This document shows positions 46,361 through 55,630 of a DNA stretch of 58,195 bases, piece by piece. A program made the position numbers and the translations under genes. Position 1 is the first letter of the stretch; the number at the start of each line of letters is the position of its first letter. Origin of the DNA: Acinetobacter lwoffii. GTDB lineage: Bacteria > Pseudomonadota > Gammaproteobacteria > Pseudomonadales > Moraxellaceae. The stretch is taken from the NCBI RefSeq assembly GCF_022967985.1, contig NZ_JALJVC010000022.1, positions 1 to 58,195 of the forward strand. Reading direction: 5' to 3'. The notes below the pieces were generated by a model. That model searched no databases. It worked only from the letters and a program-made list of their open reading frames with translations, and was not told where the DNA came from.

Positions 46361-47235
46361 TGTCAAAAACAATAAAGGGGATTATTTTAGCAGGCGGTTC
46401 GGGCACACGTTTGCATCCAATAACTAAAGGGATCTCGAAACAGCTACTTCCGATTTATGACAAACCAATGGTTTATTACCCATTATCTGTCCTGATGTTA
46501 GCCGGTATCAGTGAAGTTCTTGTCATTAGTACCCCAGAGGATATAGAGGGGTTTAAACGTTTATTAGGCGATGGTTCACAGTTTGGCATGGAGCTGAGTT
46601 ATGCGATTCAACCTCGTCCTGATGGTTTAGCACAAGCCTTTATCCTGGGCGAAAAATTTATTGGCCAAAGCAATGTATGTCTGGTGCTGGGCGATAATAT
46701 TTTTTACGGGCAAGGTTTTACCCCTATGCTACGCCAGGCTGCAGCACGGCAAAAAGGAGCAACTGTATTTGGCTATCAGGTGAAAGATCCTGAACGCTTT
46801 GGTGTTGTAGAATTTGATAAACAGCAACGTGTTATGTCAATTGAAGAAAAACCAAAAAATCCTAAATCTAACTTCGCTGTGACGGGCCTGTATTTCTATG
46901 ACAATGATGTGATTCAAATTGCCAAACAAGTAGAACCATCTGAGCGAGGAGAGTTAGAGATTACTTCGATTAACCAGGCATATCTGGAGCGTGGTGATTT
47001 AAATGTTGAATTGTTGGGGCGTGGGTTTGCCTGGTTAGATACGGGTACACAGGGCAGCCTACTTGAAGCAGCTCAATTTGTAGAAACTATTGAAAAACGT
47101 CAAGGTTATAAAGTTGCCTGCCTGGAAGAAATTGCATTGAATAATGGCTGGTTGAGCAGAGAGGAAGTTTTAGCGATTGGTCAAACAATGAATAAAAATG
47201 GCTATGGTCAATATCTGATTTCTTTAGTGGGGTAA
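46360..47235 (+). CDS. rmlA: Glucose-1-phosphate thymidylyltransferase
   Basis: Makes dTDP-glucose from glucose-1-phosphate and dTTP. 291 residues. Nucleotidyltransferase motif [14 protein letters not shown] (about 6-19), [16 protein letters not shown], and metal-binding LGDNIFYG (about 108-115) are intact. Shares the A of the rmlB stop codon (TAATG) and has GGGGAGG just upstream, so translation is coupled. Together with rmlB it provides the dTDP-4-keto-6-deoxyglucose for the isomerase and aminotransferase that follow. Confidence 0.95.
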   Translation: MSKTIKGIILAGGSGTRLHPITKGISKQLLPIYDKPMVYYPLSVLMLAGISEVLVISTPEDIEGFKRLLGDGSQFGMELSYAIQPRPDGLAQAFILGEKFIGQSNVCLVLGDNIFYGQGFTPMLRQAAARQKGATVFGYQVKDPERFGVVEFDKQQRVMSIEEKPKNPKSNFAVTGLYFYDNDVIQIAKQVEPSERGELEITSINQAYLERGDLNVELLGRGFAWLDTGTQGSLLEAAQFVETIEKRQGYKVACLEEIALNNGWLSREEVLAIGQTMNKNGYGQYLISLVG

Positions 47236-47240
47236 TAACT

Positions 47241-47654
47241 ATGAATCTCATCGAGTGGATAGAATTACCTAATTTGGGAGATCATCGTGGCAGCTTGGTG
47301 GTCGCTGAAGCCAATCGGAATATTCCTTTTAGTATACAGAGGCTCTATTATATTTTCGGTGCTCAGCCTGATGTTCCTCGTGGATTTCATGCACATAAAG
47401 AGCTTCAACAAATTGCTTTTTGCATCCAAGGCAGTTGCAAAATACTGATGAATAATGGCAAAGAAAGACAAGAGGTCTTAATAGGTCAGCCTAATAAAGG
47501 ATTATTTATCCCACCAATGGTTTGGCATGAGATGCATGGTTTTTCAGAAGATTGCATATTGTTGGTATTGGCAAGCGATCACTATGATGAAAGTGACTAT
47601 ATCCGTAACTATGACCAGTTTTTAGAAGAAGCAGATAAGGTTGTTATTGAATAG
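47241..47654 (+). CDS. dTDP-4-keto-6-deoxyglucose 3,4-ketoisomerase, FdtA/QdtA-like
   Basis: 137-residue cupin of the WxcM/FdtA family. Histidines in PRGFHAHKELQQIAFCI and PPMVWHEMH are the conserved active-site residues. Moves the keto group from C4 to C3, giving dTDP-3-keto-6-deoxy-hexose with galacto (FdtA) or gluco (QdtA) configuration; the two cannot be told apart by eye. Genes upstream and the aminotransferase two genes downstream complete a route to dTDP-3-amino-3,6-dideoxyhexose (Fuc3N or Qui3N). Confidence 0.88.
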   Translation: MNLIEWIELPNLGDHRGSLVVAEANRNIPFSIQRLYYIFGAQPDVPRGFHAHKELQQIAFCIQGSCKILMNNGKERQEVLIGQPNKGLFIPPMVWHEMHGFSEDCILLVLASDHYDESDYIRNYDQFLEEADKVVIE

Positions 47655-47770
47655 ATATTTAGATAATTAAAATTACGAAAAATAATTCATGAGTATGATG
47701 GCTTTTGTTAATAGAGAAGCTTCAAAAAATAGAATTATAAATAATAATAAATATTAAGGAGATGTATGAG

Positions 47771-48862
47771 ATGATTAAACCACTTACATCATTGCGTATG
47801 TTTTTTGCGCTATTTGTTTTTCTTAGTCATTTGGCCTTTCTAAAAAATGATACAAATTATGAAAATATTTTTAACAGTATTTTTGATGAAGGATTTTTAG
47901 GCGTCAGTTTTTTCTTTATATTAAGCGGATTTATTTTATCCTATAATTATAAAGAAAAATTTATTATAGGAAATATTTCAAAAAAAGAGTTTTATATTTC
48001 TCGTTTAGCAAGAGTGTATCCAGTACATATTGCGACTACGGCACTTGTACTCCTGTTAACCTTTATTCAATCTGGAAAAGGGTGGGAGTACTTAATTCAA
48101 CACATTTTTCTGATACAAAGCTTTTTTTTAGAAGAAAATATTCATTTTTCATTAAATTCTCCTTCTTGGAGTATTTCTGACGAATTGTTCTTTTATCTAC
48201 TTTTTCCATTTGCATTTTTAATTTCTGAAAAAATAAGAACTTATATTTTTATTTTATATCTAGTAGGTATTTTAATTCTTAATATGCAGCTTAATAAAAA
48301 TCAGGATCACTATTGGTTGTATATTTCACCATTTGTACGTTTCTCTGATTTTTTACTGGGTATTATTCTATTTGATCTTTATGAAAAAATAAAAGTTACT
48401 TATTCTAAAATAAATATACCTACTTTTATATTTGAATTAGGAGCAATTTTACTTTTTATTTTATTCTTTGTATTTCATAACAAGATAGATATAAGCTATA
48501 GATACTCAATATATTATTGGCTACCTATGGCAGCAATTATTCTTATTTTTGCATTGTCTCATGTTGCTCAGAAAAAAAGTATTATTACTAATTTCTTATC
48601 AAATAAATATATGGTATTGGCGGGGAAAATCAGTTTTTCTTTTTATTTACTGCATGTTTTGGATATACAAATTTTAAATTATATAAAAAAGATACTATCA
48701 TTTAATATAGACTTAATGTTGTTCTCATTCATTATTTTTATTGTGACTTTAATAGCTAGTTTTATAATGTATAAGTATATTGAAAAGCCTCTAAATAGGA
48801 AAATGAAGAAATTTTTATTAGAGCCAGGTTTTAAAACAAAGAGTTATGAACTTAATAAATAA
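47771..48862 (+). CDS. Membrane acyltransferase, acyltransferase-3 (OafA/YrhL-like) family
   Basis: 363 residues, about 10 TM helices, starting MIKPLTSLRMFFALFVFLSH; the invariant histidine of the family is in this first helix. The loop GFLGVSFFFILSGFILSYNY, the RLARVYPVH motif and the ending FYLLHVLD are characteristic. Start is at 47771: AAGGAG ends 9 bases upstream, whereas the in-frame ATG at 47762 abuts it. Normally an O-acetyltransferase of polysaccharides. It lies where the soluble N-acetyltransferase (FdtC/QdtC) is often found, so it may be the only acylating enzyme for the amino sugar. It contains a T8 run. Confidence 0.85.
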   Translation: MIKPLTSLRMFFALFVFLSHLAFLKNDTNYENIFNSIFDEGFLGVSFFFILSGFILSYNYKEKFIIGNISKKEFYISRLARVYPVHIATTALVLLLTFIQSGKGWEYLIQHIFLIQSFFLEENIHFSLNSPSWSISDELFFYLLFPFAFLISEKIRTYIFILYLVGILILNMQLNKNQDHYWLYISPFVRFSDFLLGIILFDLYEKIKVTYSKINIPTFIFELGAILLFILFFVFHNKIDISYRYSIYYWLPMAAIILIFALSHVAQKKSIITNFLSNKYMVLAGKISFSFYLLHVLDIQILNYIKKILSFNIDLMLFSFIIFIVTLIASFIMYKYIEKPLNRKMKKFLLEPGFKTKSYELNK

Positions 48863-48956
48863 TATTGGATTTTTACTTTAATTAATATAAATATATTAAT
48901 TTTGATGAACGTAGAATTAAAAAGTAATAATAAATTTTTATATGAGATTGATAAGA

Positions 48957-50072
48957 ATGATTCCTTTTCTTGACCTAAAAGCGATAAATGCTCAATACCG
49001 CGACAAACTTTTAGCAGCTTGTACACAGGTCATTGATTCCGGCTGGTATATCAGTGGCAAAGAAGTAGAGGATTTTGAAAGAAAATTTGCGGATTATTGT
49101 GGAACACAGTATGCCATAGGAGTTGCCAATGGGTTAGATGCGCTTATTCTGACTCTGCGTGCATGGAAGGAATTGGGGAGACTGAATGAAGGGGATGAGG
49201 TCATTGTACCTTCAAATACCTATATTGCGAGTATTTTGGCAATTTCACAGAATAATCTAAAACCGGTGTTGGTCGAACCGGATATTCATACTTTTAATAT
49301 TGATGCTAAAAAAATTGAAGCAGCTATCACCACAAAAACAAAGGCGATTTTGCCTGTTCACTTATATGGACAGCTTGCTGCAATGCCAGAAATTATGGTC
49401 ATTGCCAAGAAATATAATTTACTGGTCTTGGAGGATTCAGCACAAGCCCATGGTGCTGAAATAGATGGTAAAAAAGCAGGCAGTTGGGGAGATGCCTCAG
49501 GCTTCAGTTTTTATCCGGGTAAAAATTTGGGTGCGTTAGGGGATGCCGGGGCGATTACCACCAATGATGCCGAGTTAGCGCATATGCTTAAGGCTATACG
49601 TAATTATGGCTCACACGAAAAATATAAAAATCTGGTACCTGGGGTAAATAGTCGCCTTGATGAAATTCAGGCGGCAATCTTGAATGTGAAACTGAAATTT
49701 TTAGATCAGGAGAACCAGTATCGTCGTCATATTGCAGATCTTTATTTAAAAGAAATTCAGAACTCAGCGATTGAGCTTCCATTCACAAATATAAATGCCG
49801 AAACTGATACACAGCATGTTTGGCACTTATTTGTGATCCGAACTCAACATCGGGAACAATTACAAAAACATTTAGCAGAGCACGGGGTACAGACATTGAT
49901 TCATTATCCGATTCCACCGCATAAGCAGCAAGCCTATCAGGAGTGGAATAATTTCAGTTTACCAATTTCAGAACAAATTCATGCTGAGGTCTTGAGCTTG
50001 CCGATTGGACCGACTTTATCTATTGATGAGGCAAAGCAGGTTGTTCAGTTATGTAATGGTTTTCAAGCATAG
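48957..50072 (+). CDS. PLP-dependent sugar 3-aminotransferase, FdtB/QdtB-like (DegT/DnrJ/EryC1)
   Basis: 371 residues from ATG 48957 ([18 protein letters not shown]); the frame is open five codons upstream at 48942. DegT family signature: [14 protein letters not shown], the [13 protein letters not shown] block, EDSAQAHGA, and the PLP lysine in [17 protein letters not shown] (about residue 184). Transfers an amino group to C3 of dTDP-3-keto-6-deoxyhexose. The stop codon is directly followed by the wzx start. Confidence 0.92.
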   Translation: MIPFLDLKAINAQYRDKLLAACTQVIDSGWYISGKEVEDFERKFADYCGTQYAIGVANGLDALILTLRAWKELGRLNEGDEVIVPSNTYIASILAISQNNLKPVLVEPDIHTFNIDAKKIEAAITTKTKAILPVHLYGQLAAMPEIMVIAKKYNLLVLEDSAQAHGAEIDGKKAGSWGDASGFSFYPGKNLGALGDAGAITTNDAELAHMLKAIRNYGSHEKYKNLVPGVNSRLDEIQAAILNVKLKFLDQENQYRRHIADLYLKEIQNSAIELPFTNINAETDTQHVWHLFVIRTQHREQLQKHLAEHGVQTLIHYPIPPHKQQAYQEWNNFSLPISEQIHAEVLSLPIGPTLSIDEAKQVVQLCNGFQA

Positions 50073-51317
50073 ATGAATTTACTTAGGACCAGTGTACTCA
50101 ATGGCTTGGCAGTTTTGATTAAGACCATCACCATGTTTGTACTGAATAAAATTTTAGCTGTATATCTAGGACCCACTGGATATGCAGCGATAGGACAGTT
50201 CCAGAATTTTATTCAAATGGTGACTACTTTTGCAGGGAGTGCAATTAATACCGCAGTCGTAAAATATACAGCCGAATATCATGAGGATGAAAGTAAACAA
50301 CGTGCAATTTGGAAAACAGCAGGTAGTATTGTTTTTCTGTTTAGTCTGATTTTCGCGTTTCTCATATTAATTTTTCAAGGACAACTCTCACTTTATATTT
50401 TCCATTCACTTAAATACCAGACAGTTTTTATATGGTTTGCAGTTTTTTTGATATTTTTTAATTTTAATACACTGTTTTTAGCAATATTAAATGGAAAAAA
50501 AGAAATATTAAAATTAGTGCTTGCAAATATTGCAGGTAGTTTATTTGCTCTTATTATCACGAGTATGCTGGCAATTAAGTTACATTTATATGGAGCTTTA
50601 GTTGCATTATCCATTTATCAGTCTATTGCATTTATAGTGACGTTATTTCTATGTTATAGAGCGAACTGGTTTAAGTTTTCATCTCTCCTAGGAAAAATAG
50701 ACCTAGAAATTACCAAAAAGTTTAGCTCATTTATTCTCATGGCATTAGTGAGTGCGATTTGTGTACCCCTGTCTCAAATGTTAATTAGAGCATATTTAAC
50801 TCAGGAGTTTAGTCTGGCATATGCAGGTTACTGGGAAGCGATGATCCGACTAAGCACGGTGTACCTTATGCTGGTCACGACAACATTGGGAGTGTATTAC
50901 TTACCCCGATTATCAGAGCTAAATAAGATTGATGAAATTAAGAAAGAAGTTTATTTGGGCTATAAATTTCTTTTTCCACTGACTGTAGTAGGAGGAATTA
51001 TTGTTTTCGTACTACGTGATTGGATAATTAATTTACTATTCACTCCATCTTTCGCACCCATGCAGGACTTGTTCTTTTGGCAAATGATGGGGGATGCATT
51101 AAAAATAGGAAGCTGGATACTCGCCTATTTAATGCTAAGCAAAGCAATGACCAAACTGTACATTTCTACAGAAATTATATTTACCTTATCCCTTATTGCT
51201 TTGACCTATGTATGTACCCAGTTTTTTGGATTTAAAGGTGTTTCAATTGCCCACCTAATAAATTATGGGATGTATTGGATAGTAATCAGTTTATTTATAT
51301 TTAAACAATTAAAATAA
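50073..51317 (+). CDS. wzx: Polysaccharide repeat-unit flippase (WzxE-like)
   Basis: Inner-membrane flippase of the MOP superfamily, 414 residues and about 12 TM helices. The N-terminus LLRTSVLNGLAVLIKTITMF with LGPTGYAAIGQFQNFIQM is typical of O-antigen translocases of the WzxE/RfbX type. Moves the undecaprenyl-linked repeat across the membrane. Starts immediately after the aminotransferase stop codon (TAGATG) with no own Shine-Dalgarno, so translation is likely coupled. Very AT-rich. Confidence 0.88.
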   Translation: MNLLRTSVLNGLAVLIKTITMFVLNKILAVYLGPTGYAAIGQFQNFIQMVTTFAGSAINTAVVKYTAEYHEDESKQRAIWKTAGSIVFLFSLIFAFLILIFQGQLSLYIFHSLKYQTVFIWFAVFLIFFNFNTLFLAILNGKKEILKLVLANIAGSLFALIITSMLAIKLHLYGALVALSIYQSIAFIVTLFLCYRANWFKFSSLLGKIDLEITKKFSSFILMALVSAICVPLSQMLIRAYLTQEFSLAYAGYWEAMIRLSTVYLMLVTTTLGVYYLPRLSELNKIDEIKKEVYLGYKFLFPLTVVGGIIVFVLRDWIINLLFTPSFAPMQDLFFWQMMGDALKIGSWILAYLMLSKAMTKLYISTEIIFTLSLIALTYVCTQFFGFKGVSIAHLINYGMYWIVISLFIFKQLK

Positions 51318-51330
51318 AGAGATATATAAT

Positions 51331-52218
51331 ATGATAATTGAGCAATCTTTAGTTTCCATCATTATACCAAGTTATAATCATGAGAGATTCGTGTGTGACA
51401 GTATCCGGAGTGTCATTGACCAGTCTTACCAGAATATTGAGTTAATTGTCATTGATGATGGATCTACAGATTCTTCAGTAGAAAAAATACAAGGACTGAT
51501 TCCGCTCTGTGAAAAACGGTTCATCCGGTTTGAGTTTAGACATCGACCCAATAAGGGCTTGAGTGCAACCTTGAATGAAGCATTAGAATGGACACAAGGA
51601 GAATATTTTTCTTCTCTAGCTTCAGATGATATAATCTTAAAAGATAAAATAAAGATACAATCAGAATTTTTAAACCAGAATAAAAATTGTATCGCAGTAT
51701 TTGGAGGAGTAGCAATTATTGATAATGATTCTAATCTTGTAAAAAATAGGGTTAAAAAAAGACAAAGTTATAGTTTTGAAAAAATTTTATTATTAGAACA
51801 TGATTTACCAGCTACGACCCAACTGATCCGATCTAAAGCTGTGAAAAAAATTGGTGGTTATGATGCTAAGGTAAAAATTGAAGACTGGTATATGTGGTTG
51901 CTTTTAGCACGGGAAGGGGAGTTATGTTATCTTCCTGTTGTTTTTGCTAAATACAGGCTGCATGATAATAATATGCATAAACAGACGTCTCTTATGCATG
52001 ATTCGAGAATGATGATTTTAAATGAGTACCAAAATCATATTCTATTTAATAAAGCAAAAAAAAGAGCTTTATGGATAAATGCATTTGAGTTGGGGTTGTT
52101 TTCCAAAAAGAAATCATTAGAAAAAATGCTAAGCATTTTGAGAGAATATCCATCTGAAATTTTAACATATGATTTTTTTAGGTTTTTTTACTGGTTGCTT
52201 ATTAAAAAAGATTTTTAA
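51331..52218 (+). CDS. Glycosyltransferase, family 2 (GT-A fold)
   Basis: 295 residues. SIIIPSYNHERFVCDSIRSV at the N-terminus and DDGSTDSSVEKI (about 47-58) are the nucleotide-sugar binding GT2 blocks. The DxD-like LASDDIIL (about 93-100) binds metal. A catalytic ED/W motif is in KIEDWYMWLLLA (about 187). Cytoplasmic transferase adding a sugar to the lipid-linked repeat unit; acceptor and donor unknown. Confidence 0.88.
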   Translation: MIIEQSLVSIIIPSYNHERFVCDSIRSVIDQSYQNIELIVIDDGSTDSSVEKIQGLIPLCEKRFIRFEFRHRPNKGLSATLNEALEWTQGEYFSSLASDDIILKDKIKIQSEFLNQNKNCIAVFGGVAIIDNDSNLVKNRVKKRQSYSFEKILLLEHDLPATTQLIRSKAVKKIGGYDAKVKIEDWYMWLLLAREGELCYLPVVFAKYRLHDNNMHKQTSLMHDSRMMILNEYQNHILFNKAKKRALWINAFELGLFSKKKSLEKMLSILREYPSEILTYDFFRFFYWLLIKKDF

Positions 52219-52368
52219 TATAAATAAGTTTGATAAATGTTATTAATTTTGTTAAAGAATAATTTTTAAAATATATTAAATAAGAAAATAATTAAATTAA
52301 TAATATAAAATATTAATCGGTTCTTTTACTTTTCTATCAAGTAAAAGACAATAAGAAAGGAATGGATA

Positions 52369-53508
52369 ATGATTATTTTAAATGAAACTAATTCAAAAAA
52401 TAACATTATTTTTTTAAGTGATACTAATATAAGAGATAAATCAATTATATATCTTATACTGTTTTCATTTTTTTTATCTCAGTTTTATTTTTGGTCAAGT
52501 GGAGTTCCACAATTCAGCCATATTTTTATTATGGGTGCTATTTTATTGCTATTTAGCAAAAGCTCTAAAATAAATATTGAATATTCAAATATAATTTTAT
52601 TATTTGTTGCTTATGCAATTTGTGTAAATTTTGCTTGGTATTTAATTGTTCTCGATTCAAGTTATATGATGTCGACTGTTTACTGGATATTTAATTTATT
52701 GTTTTTTCTATTAATGATGAATTTAAATCAAGTTCAGATTAACTTTTTCTATGAAAAATTATTATTCCTAATTCCTTTTTCCTATATTGTTGAAATTATT
52801 ATCTGGGCAAGCAACTTAGGTCGTTATGATTTTGAACCTCGATATAATGGTCTTTTTAATGATCCTAATCAGATGGCATTTTGGGTGCTGAGTAGCTGTG
52901 CAATTTATCTGTATATTTCAGGAAATGGCTTTAAAAAAATAACTATCTATTTTTTAGCCTTATTCTTAATTTTATTGACCATGTCAAGATCTGCTTCAGT
53001 TGGTTTTTTAATGTTAACTCTGGGACTTATATTTAGTCAAAAAGGAGACCTAAATAAAAGAATATTTGTATTCATTGGAACATTAGTGTTTTTTGGAAGC
53101 TTAAGCTACTTTTTATATAACTTGGGGGTCTTTGATAGTATTGCACTACGCTTTATAGAAGGGTTAGATCAACGAGACAGTCAGGTAGAAGGGCGTGGTC
53201 TTTTCAGTTTTTTAGATTATCCTCAATATTTAATTTTTGGTGCTGGGCAAGGCGCCCACTGGTTATATAACCCTACAGGAAATGAAATTCATTCAACTTG
53301 GTTAGGTATCTTGTTTTATTATGGGATTATAGGAATATCCTTATTTTTAATATTTTTATATCAAATATTTAAGAAACTATCGCTTTCCAACAAGATGATA
53401 TTATTAGGGCCAATGTTATATGGGTTTACCACTTATAGCGCAAGAACAATTATTTTTTGGTTTTTATTGGCGGCTTTTTTATTATTCTCAAATAATAAGG
53501 ATGAATAA
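52369..53508 (+). CDS. wzy: Wzy-type polysaccharide polymerase / O-antigen ligase family
   Basis: 379 residues, about 11 TM helices and a larger periplasmic loop with NDPNQMAFW (about 163-171), the Wzy_C/O-antigen ligase-like motif. Position between two glycosyltransferases and beside a flippase indicates the repeat-unit polymerase. AAAGGA lies 7 bases before the ATG. Sequence is extremely AT-rich and contains a T8 run (52468-52475). Wzy proteins are poorly conserved, so the assignment rests on topology and context. Confidence 0.8.
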   Translation: MIILNETNSKNNIIFLSDTNIRDKSIIYLILFSFFLSQFYFWSSGVPQFSHIFIMGAILLLFSKSSKINIEYSNIILLFVAYAICVNFAWYLIVLDSSYMMSTVYWIFNLLFFLLMMNLNQVQINFFYEKLLFLIPFSYIVEIIIWASNLGRYDFEPRYNGLFNDPNQMAFWVLSSCAIYLYISGNGFKKITIYFLALFLILLTMSRSASVGFLMLTLGLIFSQKGDLNKRIFVFIGTLVFFGSLSYFLYNLGVFDSIALRFIEGLDQRDSQVEGRGLFSFLDYPQYLIFGAGQGAHWLYNPTGNEIHSTWLGILFYYGIIGISLFLIFLYQIFKKLSLSNKMILLGPMLYGFTTYSARTIIFWFLLAAFLLFSNNKDE

Positions 53509-53510
53509 AT

Positions 53511-54380
53511 ATGTATATTTCTATCGGAATTCCATTTTTTAATGCTGAAAAATTCTTGGAAGATGCGATTAAATCTGTCCTTGCCCAAACTTTTCAAGAC
53601 TGGGAACTCATACTGGTAGATGATGGTTCGACAGACCGGTCTTTAGAAATAGCCCGATCATTTGTTGATTCTCGAATCCGTATCATTTCTGACGGTTATA
53701 ATAGAAGATTACCCTATCGCTTAAATCAGATTATTAGTGAAGCAAAATATGACATTATTGCGCGTATGGATGCTGATGATTTAATGGCTGTAGACCGGCT
53801 TGAAAAACAGATTAAAGTCCTAACTAAAAATCCAGAGATTGATTTAGTTGTTACCAGCTTGTATTCCATTGGAAATAAAAATGAAATTCTGGGGAAAAGA
53901 ATTTTTTCTACCCACCAGATGCAGCCAAAAGAAATTTTGCAAGGGTTGACAAATTTATTACATCCTTCACTTCTTGCACGTAAGGCATGGTGTCAAAGAA
54001 ATCCTTATCAGGAAAATAACTGCCTAGCTGAAGATTATGAATTATGGCTCTCAGCAGCTATAAAAAATGATTTTAATTATATGGTAATGCAAGAACCATT
54101 GTATTTTTATCGAGAAGTAGAAAATGTAAAAAAAGAGAAAATGATCCGTGGTTATAATACCCAGATTGAAGTAATCAAAAAATATTATAATAATATAATC
54201 GCTGATCGCGAAAAAAATAAGATTCTTCTAAAATTTGAGATAAAAAAAATTATTGTAAAAATATTAGATTTTCTAAATTTAATGAAGATCTTACATAGCC
54301 GTAGGATAACCCCTGTTTCTAACGACGAGAAAAATTTTTATGAGTCACAATTAGAACTAATAGAGCGTATAAAGCAATGA
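53511..54380 (+). CDS. Glycosyltransferase, family 2
   Basis: 289 residues. Opens SIGIPFFNAEKFLEDAIKSV with DDGSTDRSLEIA (about 38-49); RMDADDLMAVDRLEKQ (about 84-99) holds the DxD metal-binding motif, and EDYELWLSAA (about 169-178) the catalytic acidic pair. Starts two bases after wzy and overlaps the following gene by four bases. Related to glycosyltransferases of many capsule loci, sugar unknown. Confidence 0.9.
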   Translation: MYISIGIPFFNAEKFLEDAIKSVLAQTFQDWELILVDDGSTDRSLEIARSFVDSRIRIISDGYNRRLPYRLNQIISEAKYDIIARMDADDLMAVDRLEKQIKVLTKNPEIDLVVTSLYSIGNKNEILGKRIFSTHQMQPKEILQGLTNLLHPSLLARKAWCQRNPYQENNCLAEDYELWLSAAIKNDFNYMVMQEPLYFYREVENVKKEKMIRGYNTQIEVIKKYYNNIIADREKNKILLKFEIKKIIVKILDFLNLMKILHSRRITPVSNDEKNFYESQLELIERIKQ

Positions 54381-55525
54381 TCTCTAAAAAAATTATTATC
54401 ATTGGGACAACAGCCTCTAATCTTTATGGCTTTCGTAAAGATTTTATTTTGTCCTGTTTAGCACAGAATTATCATGTTTATGCTTTCGTGTCTGAATATA
54501 CTAATGAATGGTTGGCTAAAATACAAAGTTTAGGTGTTACGCTGGTTACCTATAAACTTAGTCGTGGTGGATTGAACCCATTTGCTGATCTTCATTCAAC
54601 TTATCAACTGATTAAAAAAATAAGTGAAATTCAACCTGATATTGTTTTTTCATATTCAACTAAGCCAGTTATTTATGCAACTTTGGCTGCTTATAAGACT
54701 AAGGTTCCTTATATCTATGGCATGATTGAAGGATTGGGTTCGCCTTTTACAATGCATAAACATGGTCAAAGTTTGAAGTCTAAATTCATACGCTTTATAC
54801 AAATCTCTTTATATCGGCTTGTATTTCCATATTTAGATAAAATTATTTTTCTCAATCGCGATGATCCTAAAGATTTAGTATATCATTATAATCTTCCTCA
54901 TAAAAATAATGCAATTGAGGTCTTAGGACCAATTGGCCTTAATTTACAAGAATATGCCTATACGAAATGGGATACTGAGAAACATTTATCTTTTATCTTT
55001 ATTGCCAGGTTAATTGCTGAAAAGGGTATATTTGAATATTTAGAAGCTGCTCGAATAGTTAAAGAAAAATATCCTGATATAACATTTAAAATTATAGGTG
55101 GATTGGATCCTGAAAACCCAACTGGTTTAAAGCAGGCACAATTAGATCAATTGATAAAAACAGGAATTATAGAATACGCTGGCTTCGTTAAAGATGTGGA
55201 TCAAAGAATACGTGAGAGTGCAGTTTTTGTATTACCCTCCTATTACCGTGAGGGCGTACCTCGTAGTACACAAGAAGCAATGGCTATAGGAAGACCAGTG
55301 ATTACTACTGATGTACCTGGCTGTAATGAAACTGTAGTAGATGGTGTTACGGGTTTCCTAATTCCTAAATGGGATGTAAACGCTTTAGTAAAGAAAATGA
55401 TTTATTTCATAAAATATCCTGAACAAGTAAATAAAATGGGATATCAAGGCTTTTTATATGCTAAAAAAAATTTTAATGCTGATCATATAAATCATAGATT
55501 ATTGCAAATATTAGGAATGAATTAG
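54377..55525 (+). CDS. Glycosyltransferase, family 4 (GT-B fold)
   Basis: 382 residues. N-terminal donor half with GTTASNLYGFRKDFI. The C-terminal Rossmann half has FIARLIAEKGIFEYLEAA (about 211-228) and the GT4 E-x7-E motif in PSYYREGVPRSTQEAMAIGRP (about 290-310). Resembles PglA/WbnK-like enzymes that act on N-acetylated deoxysugars. The start ATGA overlaps the previous stop, giving coupled translation. Last clear glycosyltransferase of the visible operon. Confidence 0.9.
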   Translation: MISKKIIIIGTTASNLYGFRKDFILSCLAQNYHVYAFVSEYTNEWLAKIQSLGVTLVTYKLSRGGLNPFADLHSTYQLIKKISEIQPDIVFSYSTKPVIYATLAAYKTKVPYIYGMIEGLGSPFTMHKHGQSLKSKFIRFIQISLYRLVFPYLDKIIFLNRDDPKDLVYHYNLPHKNNAIEVLGPIGLNLQEYAYTKWDTEKHLSFIFIARLIAEKGIFEYLEAARIVKEKYPDITFKIIGGLDPENPTGLKQAQLDQLIKTGIIEYAGFVKDVDQRIRESAVFVLPSYYREGVPRSTQEAMAIGRPVITTDVPGCNETVVDGVTGFLIPKWDVNALVKKMIYFIKYPEQVNKMGYQGFLYAKKNFNADHINHRLLQILGMN

Positions 55526-55630
55526 ACTTAGAAGTTATTCAATAATATTTTTTATTTATAAAAATAATTTTGATTAAATTTAACTTAAAAATAATAAGTA
55601 TAGAATATTTAACTTATATAGGAGATTGTA

